Source of the DNA: Cystobasidiopsis lactophilus
Taxonomy: Eukaryota > Basidiomycota > Agaricostilbomycetes > Agaricostilbales > Chionosphaeraceae
Assembly: GCA_001599975.1 (NCBI GenBank)
Contig: BCIO01000004.1
Coordinates: 1,277,434-1,341,433, forward strand
Direction of reading: 5' to 3'
Length of the DNA stretch: 64,000 nt
Part shown: piece by piece, positions 21,481 through 33,830 of the stretch
Numbering within the stretch: position 1 is the stretch's first letter
How the letters are laid out: the number at the start of each line of letters is the position of its first letter
Program-made: the position numbers and the translations under genes
The notes under the pieces: generated by a model
What the model was told of the DNA's origin: nothing
Databases searched by the model: none
The model's input: only the letters and a program-made list of their open reading frames with translations

Positions 21481-23177
21481 ATGGAATGGGACAGCAAGGA
21501 CGCCGACTTTGATTTCGTGCCACCATCTCGCCCTGACCCCGATGACAACTACAATCTGGGCTCGTCCAGGTCCAGAGGGCGGCCCGCAGCCCACAAGGCC
21601 AACGCCAGCCTGAGCGCCGGCTCACCCAGCACCCTCAACGTCCTCCCTTACACCGCTGGCTCCTCCTCCTTCAACCCGCCCAAGTTCAAGCTCAAGCTCA
21701 ACAAGGACGCCCAGTTCGCCGCCGAGCCCGTCTTCCAAGTCCGCAAGCAGGACCGCGAGCTCGACTCGGACCCGGACGAGCCGTTGATCGTCGAGGAGCA
21801 GTTCATCCTCCGCCTGCCCGAGGGGTCCGACATGCTCAAGAAAGTCCGCAAGCAAGTGCAGGACCGCGAGCTCGGCTCCAAGAAGAACTCGGCCGAGAAC
21901 GGGCCCGCCGAGCCGTTCTTCAGGTTCCGCGATTCCAGGCGGGCCGTCTTTGGCTTTGGCAAGCCCGACAAGCCCTCCTCCCAGCTCTACCACGCCAAGC
22001 TGGTCGACCTGCCCTGCATCCTCGAGTCCCACAAGACCACGGACAGCGGCAAGCACATGTACAAGGTGTGCGACATCAACCAGATGCTCGTCGTCGAGGA
22101 GCCCATCGCCCCCGGCCAAGACCCCGCCTTCTTCGACAAGGACTTCAACATTGACGACTACATCTTCCCCCACGGCATCACGCCCCCTTTGCGCCATGTT
22201 CGCAAGCGCCGCTTTCGCAAGAGAGCGAATAAGCGGGTGAGGCGCATCCCCAACCTCCAGCAGTACTGCTGCTGATGACTCGTTGTTGCCTTGCAGACCA
22301 TCGAGATTGTGGAGCAGCAAGTAGAAGAGCTGTTGACGAAGGACAACCGGGCGGAAAAGGTGGAATACGGTAGGAGGCGATCGAAACGCAAGTTCATCTC
22401 AGAGCTTAACTTCTTCTCGTTTGTTGTCCACAGAGCTCATCGACCCCAGCGAAGAGTTTGGCACCTTTGTGCCGTCCCCAGAGTTCACCCCTTCAGCCAT
22501 GCCAGAAACGCCAGGGCCAGACGGCGACTCGATTGGAGCGCCAACGCCAAGAAACGGCGACGAGTCATCGGAAGACGACATTGACGACGACCTGGCTGCC
22601 GAGCTGGAGAAGGGCCTCGTCCCTGCCGATGACGATTCCTCGGCCTCGGATGCGGACCAGGAAGGCGATGATGACGACGACGGCGGGAGCGACTCAGACA
22701 TGGGCGGCTTGTTTGGCTCGGCTGGCGGAAGCGATCAGGAGCAGGAGCGTGTCGGGATGGACGAGGACGATGATGATGACAACGACCCGGAGAAGGCCGA
22801 GTATCGCAGGAGGGTCCGGTTGCTAGGCGACGAGATTCGCGATCTGGAAGGCGTTGTCAACCGAAAGCAGGCGGATGTGACCAAGGCGTCCAATCCTATC
22901 ATCAGAGTGGGTGTTCTGTCGATTGACACATTGTTCGAGTCTGACCTTCTTTCCACGTTCACAGCGCCGTTTCGAAGACACACTGCGCAAGCTCAACACG
23001 GAGCTGGAGCTCAAAAAGTCTCAGCTGGCGGTGGCGATGGCCGGGCCTTCTCAAGAGAAGGATGCCGATTCGGGCGACGAGACCTCGCCCCGGAAAGGCG
23101 AGGCTGCTGCATCGACTTCGGCGGCCCCTATGCAGGTGGACGAGGCTCCCGGTGGAGCAAGCGGCAGCCAGGCTTAG
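21481..23177 (+). CDS. TAF7: TFIID subunit TAF7
   Basis: Four exons, 21481-22236, 22297-22369, 22434-22906 and 22965-23177, encode 504 residues. The TAF7 (TAFII55) domain spans about residues 95-255: EEQFILRLPEG at its start, then AKLVDLPCILESHKT and KVCDINQMLVVEEP, the most conserved part. The middle is a strongly acidic stretch of Asp/Glu/Ser (about 300-400), followed by a coiled coil (LRKLNTELELKKSQL). TAF7 binds TAF1 and blocks its acetyltransferase activity until transcription starts. The stop is only 10 bases from the stop of the convergent AFG1 gene, so the two 3' UTRs must overlap. Confidence 0.93.
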
Positions 23178-23186
23178 AAGTGCAAT

Positions 23187-25605
23187 CTATTGCTCTTTGT
23201 CATATGCTCGTGCCCCTTGCCCCCAGATGCCAGCTCGTTTGCCCCAGTTCTCCACTATCCCCCAAATGTGCGTGGGTGCAATTTGCGGCGGATCCAGTTC
23301 AGCTGGGTGAGCCGCCAGCAGCTCCTCTTTCTTCATCCGCTGCCTCCGTCGTGGAAGTTCCTGCTCTTCGTCTTCGCGTGGAAGCGGGGTTGAACTGTTC
23401 GATGGCGCCAGCTCAGACGAGTCAAACGCCTTCTCCCAAGTCCTCTCCAGCAACGGTGTGTGTTCCGCCAACTGCCAATACTCCCGCGAGCAGATCTCGT
23501 GAATTCTTGAGACGGCCCTTCGGAAAGCGAATCTCTCGTCTTGGCCAGAAAAAATGGCGAGGTTCTTGAAAGCCGGGATCTCGGCGGACGGGTGGCGCTC
23601 GTCTTCAGCGGAAACCCGTCGTTGCAATGCCGGCTTGACGTCGTCCTGCTGTGAAGTCGAGTCTTGCTCCATCTCGCCCTCGTAAGCCGACACATTCGGT
23701 CGATAGGGCTCCATGAAGACCTCTGAGATGGCTTCCTCGGCCAGTGAATCGCTCTCTTCCGGTGAGGCGTTCACGGTCTCGGGAAAGAAGAGATGGTCCG
23801 GCGCCGCTTCAGCAAAGGCCAAGAGGCGGACTTTGGATTCGTAAAGCGCGTCCAAGAGCGAAATGAACCGCCGCGCCTCGTTCTTGGCGCTGAGTGGCAA
23901 AATCGGGATATCATCTAAGATAAGCGTGTGATATCGAGAGGCGACGGAAATGTAGTCGGCGGGGCCAAGAGTCTGCATTGGGAGCGCTGAGTGGGTACTC
24001 GCCAAAAGGCTTCTTGTAGCGGGAACTCACAGCTCGGCACAGTTCCGCAAATGAACATTTTGCAATCCCAGGCCAAGTCTCTGTGATCTTGACTGGCCTT
24101 TTGTACACGGTGAATTCAATCGAGGTGCCTTCAAAGCAACCAAAGTCAGCGAACTGTCTCCGAGGTGTTGTTGTTCAAAGACTCACCGGGCTTGCCCTCC
24201 GTCAACTCCGTCACTGCCGCATCAAACTCTGAGCGGTTTTCGGGTCTAAACCAGCTCTTCTCTTGGGCGAAAGGCAAAAAGGGAAGGGTGGCGTCTTCGT
24301 TCGCCTGCCGCCTACTTGACTGTCGCCGCCAATCTACCGGGCTGTCTAATGAGATGACGGGACATCTGTTCTCTAGTAAAGCGATGAAAGCAAGGAACTG
24401 CTGGCGTTGGATGCCGTGTTGGTATAGATCTGCGCTACCAGCTTGAGATTGCGCCAACACAACACAGGACGCCAGAGGGCTGAGCTCACCATCAGGAACC
24501 CTATTAGACGTCCCGACCACGACACCGCCAAACCGAAAATACCACTCTAGCACTCTCCGAATAATGGACGCTCCCGCGACGTCACTGCAGTGGCGGCCCA
24601 TCAAAAATTGCGCGGCGAGAGAAGGAATGAGGACGTACACCAGCTGCACCTCATCGAAAGCCAACAACCAACCCTCTTGCTCCATTAAGTCTTTTGCAAT
24701 ACACGCAAGCACGTACTCCTTCGCAAGCGACGGATCGCTTAGGCTCTTTCCACCCGCAAAGATCTTTTGCCACCCTTGAGAAATGGCGACCGCCCTGGCT
24801 TCTTCTCGTCTAGACCATGGATAGCCTCGCTTGGGATCCCTTAAGGACAGCTCGTTCATCCTCACTTCTTCCCGATCTAGTTCGAGGCGATGCTTCTCGA
24901 GCTGCAGGCGAATTTTTTGGCATCTCATGAAGAGAAGAGATGAATGGAGCATCACCTACATATTGAAAGCTCTTGTGGTAAAGCGAGAGCAAGAAGTGGC
25001 TGTAGTGCCGCCGCAGCTTTCGACTTGTCGGCAGCGAATCAAAGAACAAGTCCATGATCAAGCTCTTGCCCACGCCCGGTGGACCGACCAAGAGAAAGCC
25101 CTGTTGACTCGCGTCAGAATGTATGCAGGGCGGTGGTGAGGTCAGTTCGCTTACTCGAGGTGTGTCAAGCGACATCAGCTGCTCCTCATCGGACAACAGC
25201 TTGATCAATGCCCTCTCATGCCGACCGGCTCCACCGAACAAAGTCTTCTTGCTCGTGCTGGCTTCCGATGACGAGCCTTGGAAGGAAGCCAGCAAGCGCG
25301 GATCGGGCTGATAGTCCAGCAACGCACGATGAGCTTCTCTTAATTGGCTGTCCTGGCTTCAGCAAGCGACACTCGATTGGCAGAGTAAGAATATCACATA
25401 CTAAACGACACGAAGTTGGGCTTCATCGGGCTTCAAGAGGCCTCTGGCAAGCATGCCACGATATCTTGCGCAAGAGCGGAGGGTCAGATCGATGCGGAGG
25501 ACGGGCGAGGCAGATGGGCTACCTTTGCAGCAGATCGACTGTCTCCAGTGATGTCGAATAGCATCTTAGGCAGCGATAGGGCGCCTTAACCAGGGGCGAG
25601 CGCAT
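23187..25605 (-). CDS. AFG1: AFG1/LACE1-family mitochondrial AAA ATPase
   Basis: The start at 25605 gives MRSPLVKAPYRCLRCYS, a basic Ser/Arg-rich mitochondrial presequence. The next exons read YRGMLARGLLKPDEAQLRVV and QLREAHRALLDYQPD, as in AFG1. Walker A is GPPGVGKSLIMDLF. Walker B is LLAFDEVQLVDVAGA, restored by an intron with donor GTACGT between LV and DVAG, which fits the family pattern FDExQ(V/L)xDxA. VVGTSNRVPDGEL is the sensor region. Later parts include FIALLENRCPVISLDSPVDW and ILDDIPILPLSAKNEARRFI, the family-specific C-terminal half. AFG1 helps to degrade and assemble respiratory-chain subunits at the inner membrane. The protein is extended by an acidic insert before its end (KNLAIFSGQDERFAFRRA is conserved again). 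Confidence 0.9.
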
Positions 25606-25665
25606 TGCTCAGACTCGGCTGCTGGAGTAACAAACAAACCTGGAGCCGAGCAGCGACGTTCCGCC
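25606..25665. promoter_or_regulatory. 60-base divergent promoter between AFG1 and OXA1
   Basis: Only 60 bases separate the two inferred start codons, which point away from each other. Both products work at the mitochondrial inner membrane. The promoter must overlap the 5' ends of both genes. No TATA box is seen. Confidence 0.5.
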
Positions 25666-27073
25666 ATGAACTCAGAGCTGCGGTGTTGCCTCCAGCGGTT
25701 TGTAGACGCTCTCACTGCTATCAGAATTTGAACTGATCCAGATAGAGCGTCCATCCAGGCTCAGCAGGACAGCACCGAGGGCGACACCAGCAAAGCGAAC
25801 ATTTTCATCCCTTCACACCCGGCCTCTCCTCTTCCAGCTCGCTCCCTCACTCCAGCAGCCGCCACGGCACTACAGACACTTCTCCCTGTGGCCGTCACAA
25901 ACGCCGAAAAGCGATGCTCCGCTAGGGCGGGCGGCAGAAGGGGTTTCCTCCCAAGGGCAAAGCGCAGACCAAGCGACACTGGATTCGGCGCAGAGCGTGA
26001 TTGACGCAGTCAAGAGCACCCCGTTAGATGACGTGGCGCCGGTGCTGGCGGATTACGGGCTGGGCCAGACCTGGTACGCCGGCAACTTTCAAAAGCTGTT
26101 CGTTTGGACCAACGACCTCACCGGCCTGCCCTGGTGGCTCTCCATCCCGGCCACCGTTTTCGCCATCCGCGTCTGCCTGTTTCCTATCGCCGGCTACTTC
26201 ATGGCCCACAACATCCGGATGGCCAACATTCAACCCCAGTTCAAGGTCTTGATGGACAAGCTCAAGGCCGCCACAGCTACCAGAAGCCAGCTGGACATGC
26301 AAAAAGCGCAAACAACGCTACAAGCGCTGCTAGCGGAGCACAAGGTGCACCCGTTGAAGATGCTTGGCTTGCCATTGACGACCGCCCCGATCTTCTTGGG
26401 CGTCTTCTTTGCGCTGAAGCGGATGGCAGAAGCGGGGTGGCCGGGTTTCGTGAACGGTGGCGCTCTGTGGTTTCCAGACCTGACCGTGGCGGACCCTTAC
26501 TACGTCTTGCCCGTCATCAGCTCGCTAGCCACCTTGGCCACCCTCCAGGTTGGTTGCTCTGTTTCCCAAGGAAACGCATTTTTCTCATTAGACGCCATGG
26601 CCAACAGGTCGGAGCGGACACTGGCATCTCGGCAACAGCCCAGCAGAAGGGCACCCTCAACATCATTCGGCTGGTGATGGTGGCGGCCATCCCGTTCATG
26701 GCCTACCTGCCTGCAGTCAGTCCTTCATGCTTCGAGTGTTTGATGGCGTAATTTTAACATCTTTCTACAGGCCGTCTTGGTCTACTGGGTCTCTCAAAAC
26801 ACCACATCACTCCTTCAAGCGTGGCTGATGAAGACCGCCTTCTTTAAGCGGATTCTGAACATCCCCGAGCGCATCGTCCACGCTCCCGCAGCACCATCCA
26901 GCGCGCCTACCTTGTCATTCTCGGAGGGACTCAAGATTGGAGCGGCCATGAAGACGCAGCAATCTGAGGTTGCAGCTCCAGCAGTGGCTGCCCAACCAGC
27001 TGCGGCCATTGCGGACGCTCCTGCGCCGCGCACCAGATCCTCTCGGGTATCGAAGAAGAAGAAGAGCAAATAG
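25666..27073 (+). CDS. OXA1: OXA1-family mitochondrial inner membrane insertase
   Basis: Four exons, 25666-25697, 25759-26548, 26608-26715 and 26771-27073, encode 410 residues. The first 60 residues are rich in Arg, Ser and Gln with no acids (for example RTFSSLHTRPLLFQLAPSLQ), a mitochondrial presequence. The YidC/Oxa1 domain begins at LPWWLSIPATVFAIRVCLFP, with five membrane segments; PLTTAPIFLGVFFALKRMAE and LVMVAAIPFMAYLPA follow, then VYWVSQNTTSLLQAW. The C-terminus is Ala/Pro-rich and ends in a Lys-rich stretch (RVSKKKKSK), which in Oxa1 binds mitochondrial ribosomes. It inserts mitochondrially encoded proteins such as Cox2 into the inner membrane. The start rests on an intron with donor GTTTGT; without it the reading frame has no ATG. 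Confidence 0.92.
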
Positions 27074-27245
27074 CTGTAGCTTGTTTTGCATTGTCAACAC
27101 CCCTCAGGGCGAGCTTGCAGAAAAAAATACCACTGCTCTCTTGAGTTTCGATTGAATCGCATTCAATGGCACAGTTGAACCTCTTTCGTGCACCCTTTCA
27201 ATACAGAATTTTAGGCGATCCAAACAAGGTCTTTTCAGCACCACC

Positions 27246-30200
27246 ATGCAGCGTTTGGACGCTGAGCATGCCGTGCTGGCCTGGTCGAAGCTCTTTAGAA
27301 CGGAGCTCACCTTACCTCTCGGCGCGTTGATGCCAGACCCTGATTTCCAACTGACGCCTGTGCAACTCGACAATGCTCTCTTGCCCCTCTCTTCTTCACC
27401 CATTTACGAGTGGGAAATCGGGCAGTTCGAGACCTCTGGCCTCTTGGGGCCAGCGTTGCCAGATGCCCCTCAACTGTCCGCCGCGACTTTCGACCTGCTC
27501 GTGTCATTTCGGTTGATACGCGTCCTTTGGCGGTTGAATCCTCAAAGTGGAAACGACGACACTTCGCCGCCGCTCGAAGGCGACGAGGTTATCCCTGATT
27601 CGGTCAATGGCTCGACCAACGGCGACGTCGAGCCCGGGTCGATGGAGTTGTTTGTCTTTCTCATACCCCAAGATCTCCCTGGATTGGACGGCATCACCAA
27701 CGCCCTCAAGATCACCGGGAAGCGGACTTCCAAAGTGTGCGATCAAGGGCTCAGTGACCTCCTGCTCAAGTGAGTTTGGCCTCTGGCGAAGTCTGGAGCA
27801 GCATGACTGACCATGCCACCCCCAAAGCCTGTCCGTCTACACCGAGACACCTTTCACCAAAGAGTTTCTGCAACCCTTGATCAACAGATCTGACGTGAGA
27901 TGGTTCCATCGCAACAATTCATGCGCATTGAATTTTGGTGCTGCAGGCGTCGAAGAGCTTGATCGATGCTTGGAACGAGATTGACAATCCCAGCATACAG
28001 GTTGGTGTTCTTCTAATCTCCTATGACTTGGACTCAAAAGATGGCGCTGCAGAATGACAACTTGCAGATGTTCGGCGACGCAGCGCTCAAGCAGCTCATC
28101 TACCAGGACATTGACAACACCGAAATCCTGCAAGGGTTGAACACAGAGCTCTTCAGCTACCAGAGGGTTGGTTCTTTCTCCAATACAGGCAGTCGGCTCG
28201 CTCAACACAGGAGAGAACGCGCAGGCGGCAGTCAAAGCCATGCTCTCCAGGGAGTACATTCCTGCCACGACGCCCAACTTTGCGCGGATCAAACACTTTG
28301 ACTCCTACCTCAAACCATTCTTCCTCGACCCGCTTTCAAGATGCTACTCCGAGCAAAGCACCTTCGATCTCCCGGCGTCTGGTATTCTGGCCGACTCACC
28401 AGGAACGGGGAAAACACTTGAAGTCCTCGCCTTAATTGTGCTCACTCGAGATAGGGATCTGGTGCTGGAAGAGGACACGACGCTGGGACGGACCTGGATG
28501 CCCAACCTTCAGACAACAAGCCGCCGCACCGGGCGTGGTTCTTCGCAAAAGATGACCTACTATAACCGTCCCGACCCAGAGCAAGTCCTTCTCTTACAGC
28601 GCCACATCCGAACCCGCAGCAGCTCGGCGCTGCAGGAGCAAGCGCACGAAATCAGCCAAATCAAGATCTGGGTGTCCCAAACTTCGCTGATCATCTGCCC
28701 GGCCAATCTGGTCGCGCACTGGGAGTCGGAGATCAAAAAGCATATCAAGAACGCGGTGGACGCTACAGACGAGCGCTTCCGCGACCCTGCGTGGCGCGAT
28801 CGCTGCATCAAATACCGTGCGCGCCTTTATCAACCCTACCTTGATTTCTGCTGCTCAATGCTCCGTCATAGGTGTCATATATGAGTCTTCCGAAAGCCTT
28901 GGACCGGTCGAAGATCTGATCGACCTCCACATTTTGGTGATGTCGCGGGATGTGTTTGCCCATCGTGAGTGCAGGCAACTCCAAGTTTCGCAATCGCCTG
29001 ACCCCCTTGATCAGAGTTCAAATTCAATCCGAAACGCCCAAAATCCCACTCGCCGCTCATGTCCATTCACGTACGGAGTTTTCCCTGCTCCGTGGTGCCT
29101 AGTGCTGAGGCCTTCGGCTTCAGTTCATTCGCATCGCCATGTAAGCCCCCTCCCACTCTACAGTGTCTATATCATGCCTACATTTTGTCCAAACAAACAG
29201 CGACGAAGGTCATTTCACGGCAAACGCAAGCAACGTGGTCGCAAACTTGCGTTCTCTTTACACCCACGCTCGTTGGGTCATCTCCGCCACTCCGACACCG
29301 CACTTGAACCAGCACTACACAACAGCTTTCGAAGACACCGAAGAATCAGCTCCTTCCGGTAGCCTTGCCAGCGGCAACGTCAGGCAAGACTTGGACAAAT
29401 ACCACAAGATGCTCGTCTTTTTGGGCGCAGAACGTGAGCGCTCCTATAAATCCTCAGGATTCCACTAAATAAGCTTTGTACAGCTTTTGTGTCGAACACC
29501 AAATTCTTTTCCACTTCCATCCAACGACCTTACCTTGCGAACGGTCGAAACTTTCAAAATCTGCTCTCTGTCTTACAACCGTGAGCGTGTTCTGGGTACA
29601 ACCATGGTTACTGAAAATGACAGTAAACGTGCCGCAGCTTCGTCATCCGCACAACCGCAGACCACATCGCTGCGCTGCTCAACTTGCCAACGCTCCGCAT
29701 CACCTATCAGAAGATCGAATGGAACACCTACGACGCAATGATTTACAACGGCATCCTCGCCATCTTCCTCTCCAACGCCATCCTTTCAGGGCGATGCGGC
29801 TCCAACTACTTCTTCAGTCCGAACAACGCGGCTTCTCGAGACGTTCACTTGTTCAACTTGCGAGAGGCCCACATGTTCAATTCGCAACTCCAGCTGTACA
29901 AAGATCTCGAAATCGCCAAACACAACATCGAGTCGGAAATGGACGACATCGCGGACGAAGAAGACCGGGTGACGATCATACAAGTGCAGGAACACATCAA
30001 TGCCATCTTGGACGACCCCATCCTGGTGCCCATGCTCAAGAACGAAGACTTGACGTATAGCATCGCTGGGGCTCCCTTCATCGCTCTCACCAACTACGAA
30101 ATCGCGCGTGAAGAATCGGAACACCTTGACCCTTACAGCGTGTGAGTTGCTGTCCTGTCGTCAGCTTCCAAAGCGCTCAGTCCCATACACAGAATCGGAG

Positions 30201-31792
30201 AGACGCAACTATGGCATTTCAAGCAAGACCGTATGTCCTTCGTTCCCACTTTGTTGGCCAAGAGGCACTGATCCTTTGCGAAGTCAAATTGATCCGCGAC
30301 GTCGCGGCTTCCCGTCAGTATCCTTGGAACCTGGATGCAGAGCTGCAATACATGCTCAGGTCAAAGGGCAAGTCTCTTTTGCTTTTCGCGCCGTTCAGCG
30401 GCACCAGCATTGAACTCACCAAGCCTTTTAGGCTTTGAGTCCGCAAAAGCGACTATGATGGTGGGCCTCAAGCAGGGCAACAAGGACAGGAAGAAGAAGC
30501 TTCCCCCTAAAGGCCCCAAGCCGTCGGGGATCGAACGGCCGCTGCCGGAAGAGTCTCAGCTTCGCACCATGCGTATGCTGAGTTCACCATCGGCCAAGCT
30601 CAATTGGATAATCAACAGCATCTTTGCTTCGCCCAAAGATGACTACTTCCTCATCTTTGCCGACCTCCCCATCCACTTCGAGGCAATCGCCGCCACCCTT
30701 GAATGCCTCCACATTCCACATCTCACTTTTGGCAACCCGCTCCCTTCGCGTTCGCCTTCCAAGAGCGGCCTCAGCAACACGAAAAAGACTTTTGCCACCT
30801 TTCAGGACACTGGGGATTACAAGGTACTCTTTCTGCGCTTCCCTAGCTTGTCAAGTTAAAATCAGTCCAGGTTCTGCTCACCACACCCGCGGCTGCAAGT
30901 CATGGTCTTCACCTGACTCGTGCCAACCGCATCATCTTTGCGTCCCCTCTATGGTCGTTGTCTGCTCAATACCAAGCGGTAAGTGATGCCTGCCTGTGCT
31001 GTCAATGCTGTCAAACCCAAGATACTGACCAGCGTGTCTCTTCAGACGAAGCGCAGCCACCGCATCGGTTTATCCAAGGAGGCCATCGTCGAGATTCTCT
31101 TCATGAGCGACTCTTACGAAGCGCAAGTGGTGGCGCAGCGTGAACAGGCGGGCCAAGGGTCCACTTCACCTGCCGATGGCGCATCCCAGTCCAAGGCCGC
31201 CATCGACAACGAGCTGCACACCAAGGCCGCCATTGACGATATCAAGATCCGCGATCTCCTCACCCGCCACCACAACTTTGTCAAGCCGCGCGAATTTGAC
31301 GGCATCACGCCCCTATACCTCGGCGCCGAGCCCTGGAACACTCAAGGACAAATCCCCTACATCTTGTCAGAGGCGGAACGCGCGGCGGCTCCCAAGGAGG
31401 AGGAACGACCGGCTAGGTCGCCCAACACCATGCACGTTCGCTTTGGCAGCCCGTCAAGCCCGCCCGCGCTTCCTAAGACTCCATCGCCGGAAGCCAAGCC
31501 GACCGTTCACTCTCCCTTTGACGATATGTCCTCGCTGACCTCGATCTCGCCGTCCGTCGATGGCGATGCGTCCTCACTTTCGCGCGCCACCAATAATGGC
31601 TTCCTCAACAGCCCGACACCCACACCCAATGCCGCCGCTCCCACCCACCGCCGCTCTATATCAGACCTCAGCCTGTCGCCGCCGGCCAAGAAGATACGCT
31701 TGGACGCGGACGCCCTGGCCTCGAACTCGGGAAAGCTCGTCTTCGGCGGCGCGCAGCACAACGTGGCCCAGGTGCCCATGCGCGGACCGTAG
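27246..31792 (+). CDS. SNF2-family helicase-like ATPase
   Basis: A long gene with at least ten introns. Motif I is DSPGTGKTLEVLALI near 28400. Motif II is IDEGHF, formed by splicing at about 29141 (donor GTAAGC) to 29211, a DEGH box typical of the RAD5/SHPRH group of SNF2 proteins. Motif III is VISATPTPHL. The helicase C-terminal part includes LLTTPAAASHGLHLTRANRI (motif V) and QATKRSHRIGLSKEAIVEI (motif VI, with Leu where Gln is usual). An about 250-residue N-terminal region with no clear domain precedes it, and the last 170 residues are Ser/Pro-rich and disordered. It likely remodels chromatin or DNA-protein complexes in the nucleus. I did not see a RING finger between the helicase halves, so it differs from RAD5. 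Not every exon boundary was fixed. Confidence 0.8.
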
Positions 31793-32082
31793 CTTCTTGA
31801 TTACTATGGATACTTTTATTGGTGCTCAGAATAGTTCTGATTCTTGGACGCTATCCTGCTTTCGTTTTGCTTAGGGATGCCTGCCAATGTATAACTTGCT
31901 CTTGAACTTTCTCAGTCAACCCAAAGTGTCTTGCCGCTCGTAAAGCAGCGTTTCGATATGAAGCATTACAAAGAGCCCTTGCGCGAAGAAGCAACGAGTG
32001 TGGAGGTGATCGAAGAAGAGAATTGTACAAGGTTTTTGCTGCGAAGGTGTGTGGGAAAGCCAGAAAGGCAGGGAAATGGTGT

Positions 32083-33528
32083 CTACAAGGGTATAGTGGG
32101 AGTAAAGAGCCCGTTGGGAGGATGGCGGGGGACGGGACGGAATCTATGCTGTGATGACAACGACTGGTGGTGGGACTGCTGCCGTTTCGGGGGCTGAGGT
32201 GCCATTCTCTGCTCGGATCGCTCGCGCGTACCTCCACTGCAGAGGTTTCAAGAACACGTCTGAGGTTGATGCCCAAAGAAAGAAAAAGGTTCGGGGAACG
32301 CACGGCCTTGTAATAGGATAGGAGCGCTCCGATCAAGAGGGCCCAACCGATGATCATGAGGACGTATGAGAGCCAGTCGTTGGCCATTGAGCTCATGCGC
32401 ATCGCCTGTTCCAATCCCTCTCTTTGTGGCTCTGATAGCGAGGCCAGGCCGGTGACGGCTGCCGAGGAGGCCGAGGAGGAAGCGGAGGCCGATGCTGACG
32501 CTGCGGCATTGAACAGGCCAGGGACGAGCTCGGTGTTTGGCGTGCCATCGTCGTTCGGTGGCCCCCACATGCCCCAAGCCTTGTCCCCTTGCGTGGCGTT
32601 GCCAGGGAAGACGGCCATGAGCTCTGGTGGGATCTCGCCATTTTCGAGCTCTGTCTCGAGCACCGAGGCGCGGGTCTTTAGGTAGAAGGAGTACTGAATT
32701 AGGGTGATGCCCAGACCGGCTCGGGAGCCGTGCTTGGCGGCATGGGTGGTGTGGAGGAGGTAGGTGAGGAGGAAACCAACGAATTGGAAGCTGCAGGAGA
32801 CGAGCATGTTCCACGCAAATGCAAACATGTTGCCGATCGGCAGGCCCTCGACGAGCACCTCGTCCGAGCCATAGTAGCCTGTCGGGGCGATGATGGTGGT
32901 CTCCCAGTAGGGCGGTGCGGCGTCTGCAGCGGCCGCTTCGTAGGACTGTTTGGAACGTGGAAATCCTGAAACTTGAGCCCCCGGGAATGCGATCAGCAGC
33001 AGCAAAGTCACTGACAGGAGGCATCTCCTTTGAGGTCAGGTCGTCGTCCTCCCCGTTGTCGCCGTTCTGGCCCCGTCCCGGCCGACTCTCTGGCTTGGCG
33101 CTCAAGTTGGCGAACACGCCATCCCTCGTCGCCGCCGACGCTGTCCGCCCGTGCATCCCCCGCCGATTGCTGTTGCCATCAGGATCTGAGGAAGCCAGGC
33201 GGCCGTACTGAGGCAGGCCCAGAGCGGCAGATATGCGCTGGCCGAGATGGCGAGTGGGCGATGGGATAATCGCTGGCGCTGCTGGGCTCACGGCCGCCGC
33301 CGAGCTTCGGACATCTGCGGGGTTGGCCTCGAAGTTGTATGAGCCAGGGTGGACGGTGCCGGGCGGTGGCGCTGGCGCTGACGGGGGATCGTAAGCGGGC
33401 GCTTCTGGGCTGGACGTCGATGGCGGATAGGGATTGTCTGCTGAGAAGGCGGCGTCCAGCTCCTCGTCCTCTGCCTGCTCATCTCGTAGCGGCGTGTGGG
33501 CGGCTGAGCCCCGGCGCCAGAACTGCAT
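32083..33528 (-). CDS. Bsd2/NDFIP-family ubiquitin-ligase adaptor, membrane protein
   Basis: Start MQFWRRGSAAHTPLRDEQ at 33528. The N-terminal 150 residues are Pro/Ser/Ala-rich and acidic. The conserved core begins after an intron in AAADAAPPYWETTI, which contains the PPYW motif that NEDD4/Rsp5 WW domains bind. It goes on to GSDEVLVEGLPIGN and the first membrane helices (FAWNMLVSCSFQFVGFLLTY, then LLHTTHAAKHGSRAGLG and ITLIQYSFYL). A third helix, VLMIIGWALLIGALLSYY, follows a Ser/Ala-rich lumenal loop of about 70 residues. The short last exon is rich in His and Pro. Bsd2/NDFIP recruits Rsp5 to Golgi and endosomal cargo such as metal transporters. The ORF is open upstream to 33639, but the residues there are not conserved. 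Confidence 0.88.
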
Positions 33529-33830
33529 TGCTGGATTCGCTGAGACGCTCAGAGGAGCGAGCTCTCCTCCCAGAACTTCGCCTCCCGCCAACTTGTGGTG
33601 CGTTTCAGGTGGCAAATCCTCCCTGTCTCTTTTCTGCAACCATTTCGCTAGCTATTCCCTTTGCACAGTACTTCTCTACCTTGCGTTGTGTTTTGGGTCT
33701 TCCGGTCTAGCTTTACTGTGCCCAGCTGTGTACGCGCGCTTCAAGCGACTCGGGCCTTTTGGCGTCGCTTTCGCCCTTGTCTGCGTGCAACGACATCGCT
33801 GCGGTTCTTCGTTTCTTAACCTACGAAGAC

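Noticed and set aside
21622-22320. 232-residue minus-strand ORF opposite TAF7
   Set aside because: A shadow of the TAF7 coding strand (Leu/Val/Gly/Asp-rich); TAF7 in the plus frame is conserved.
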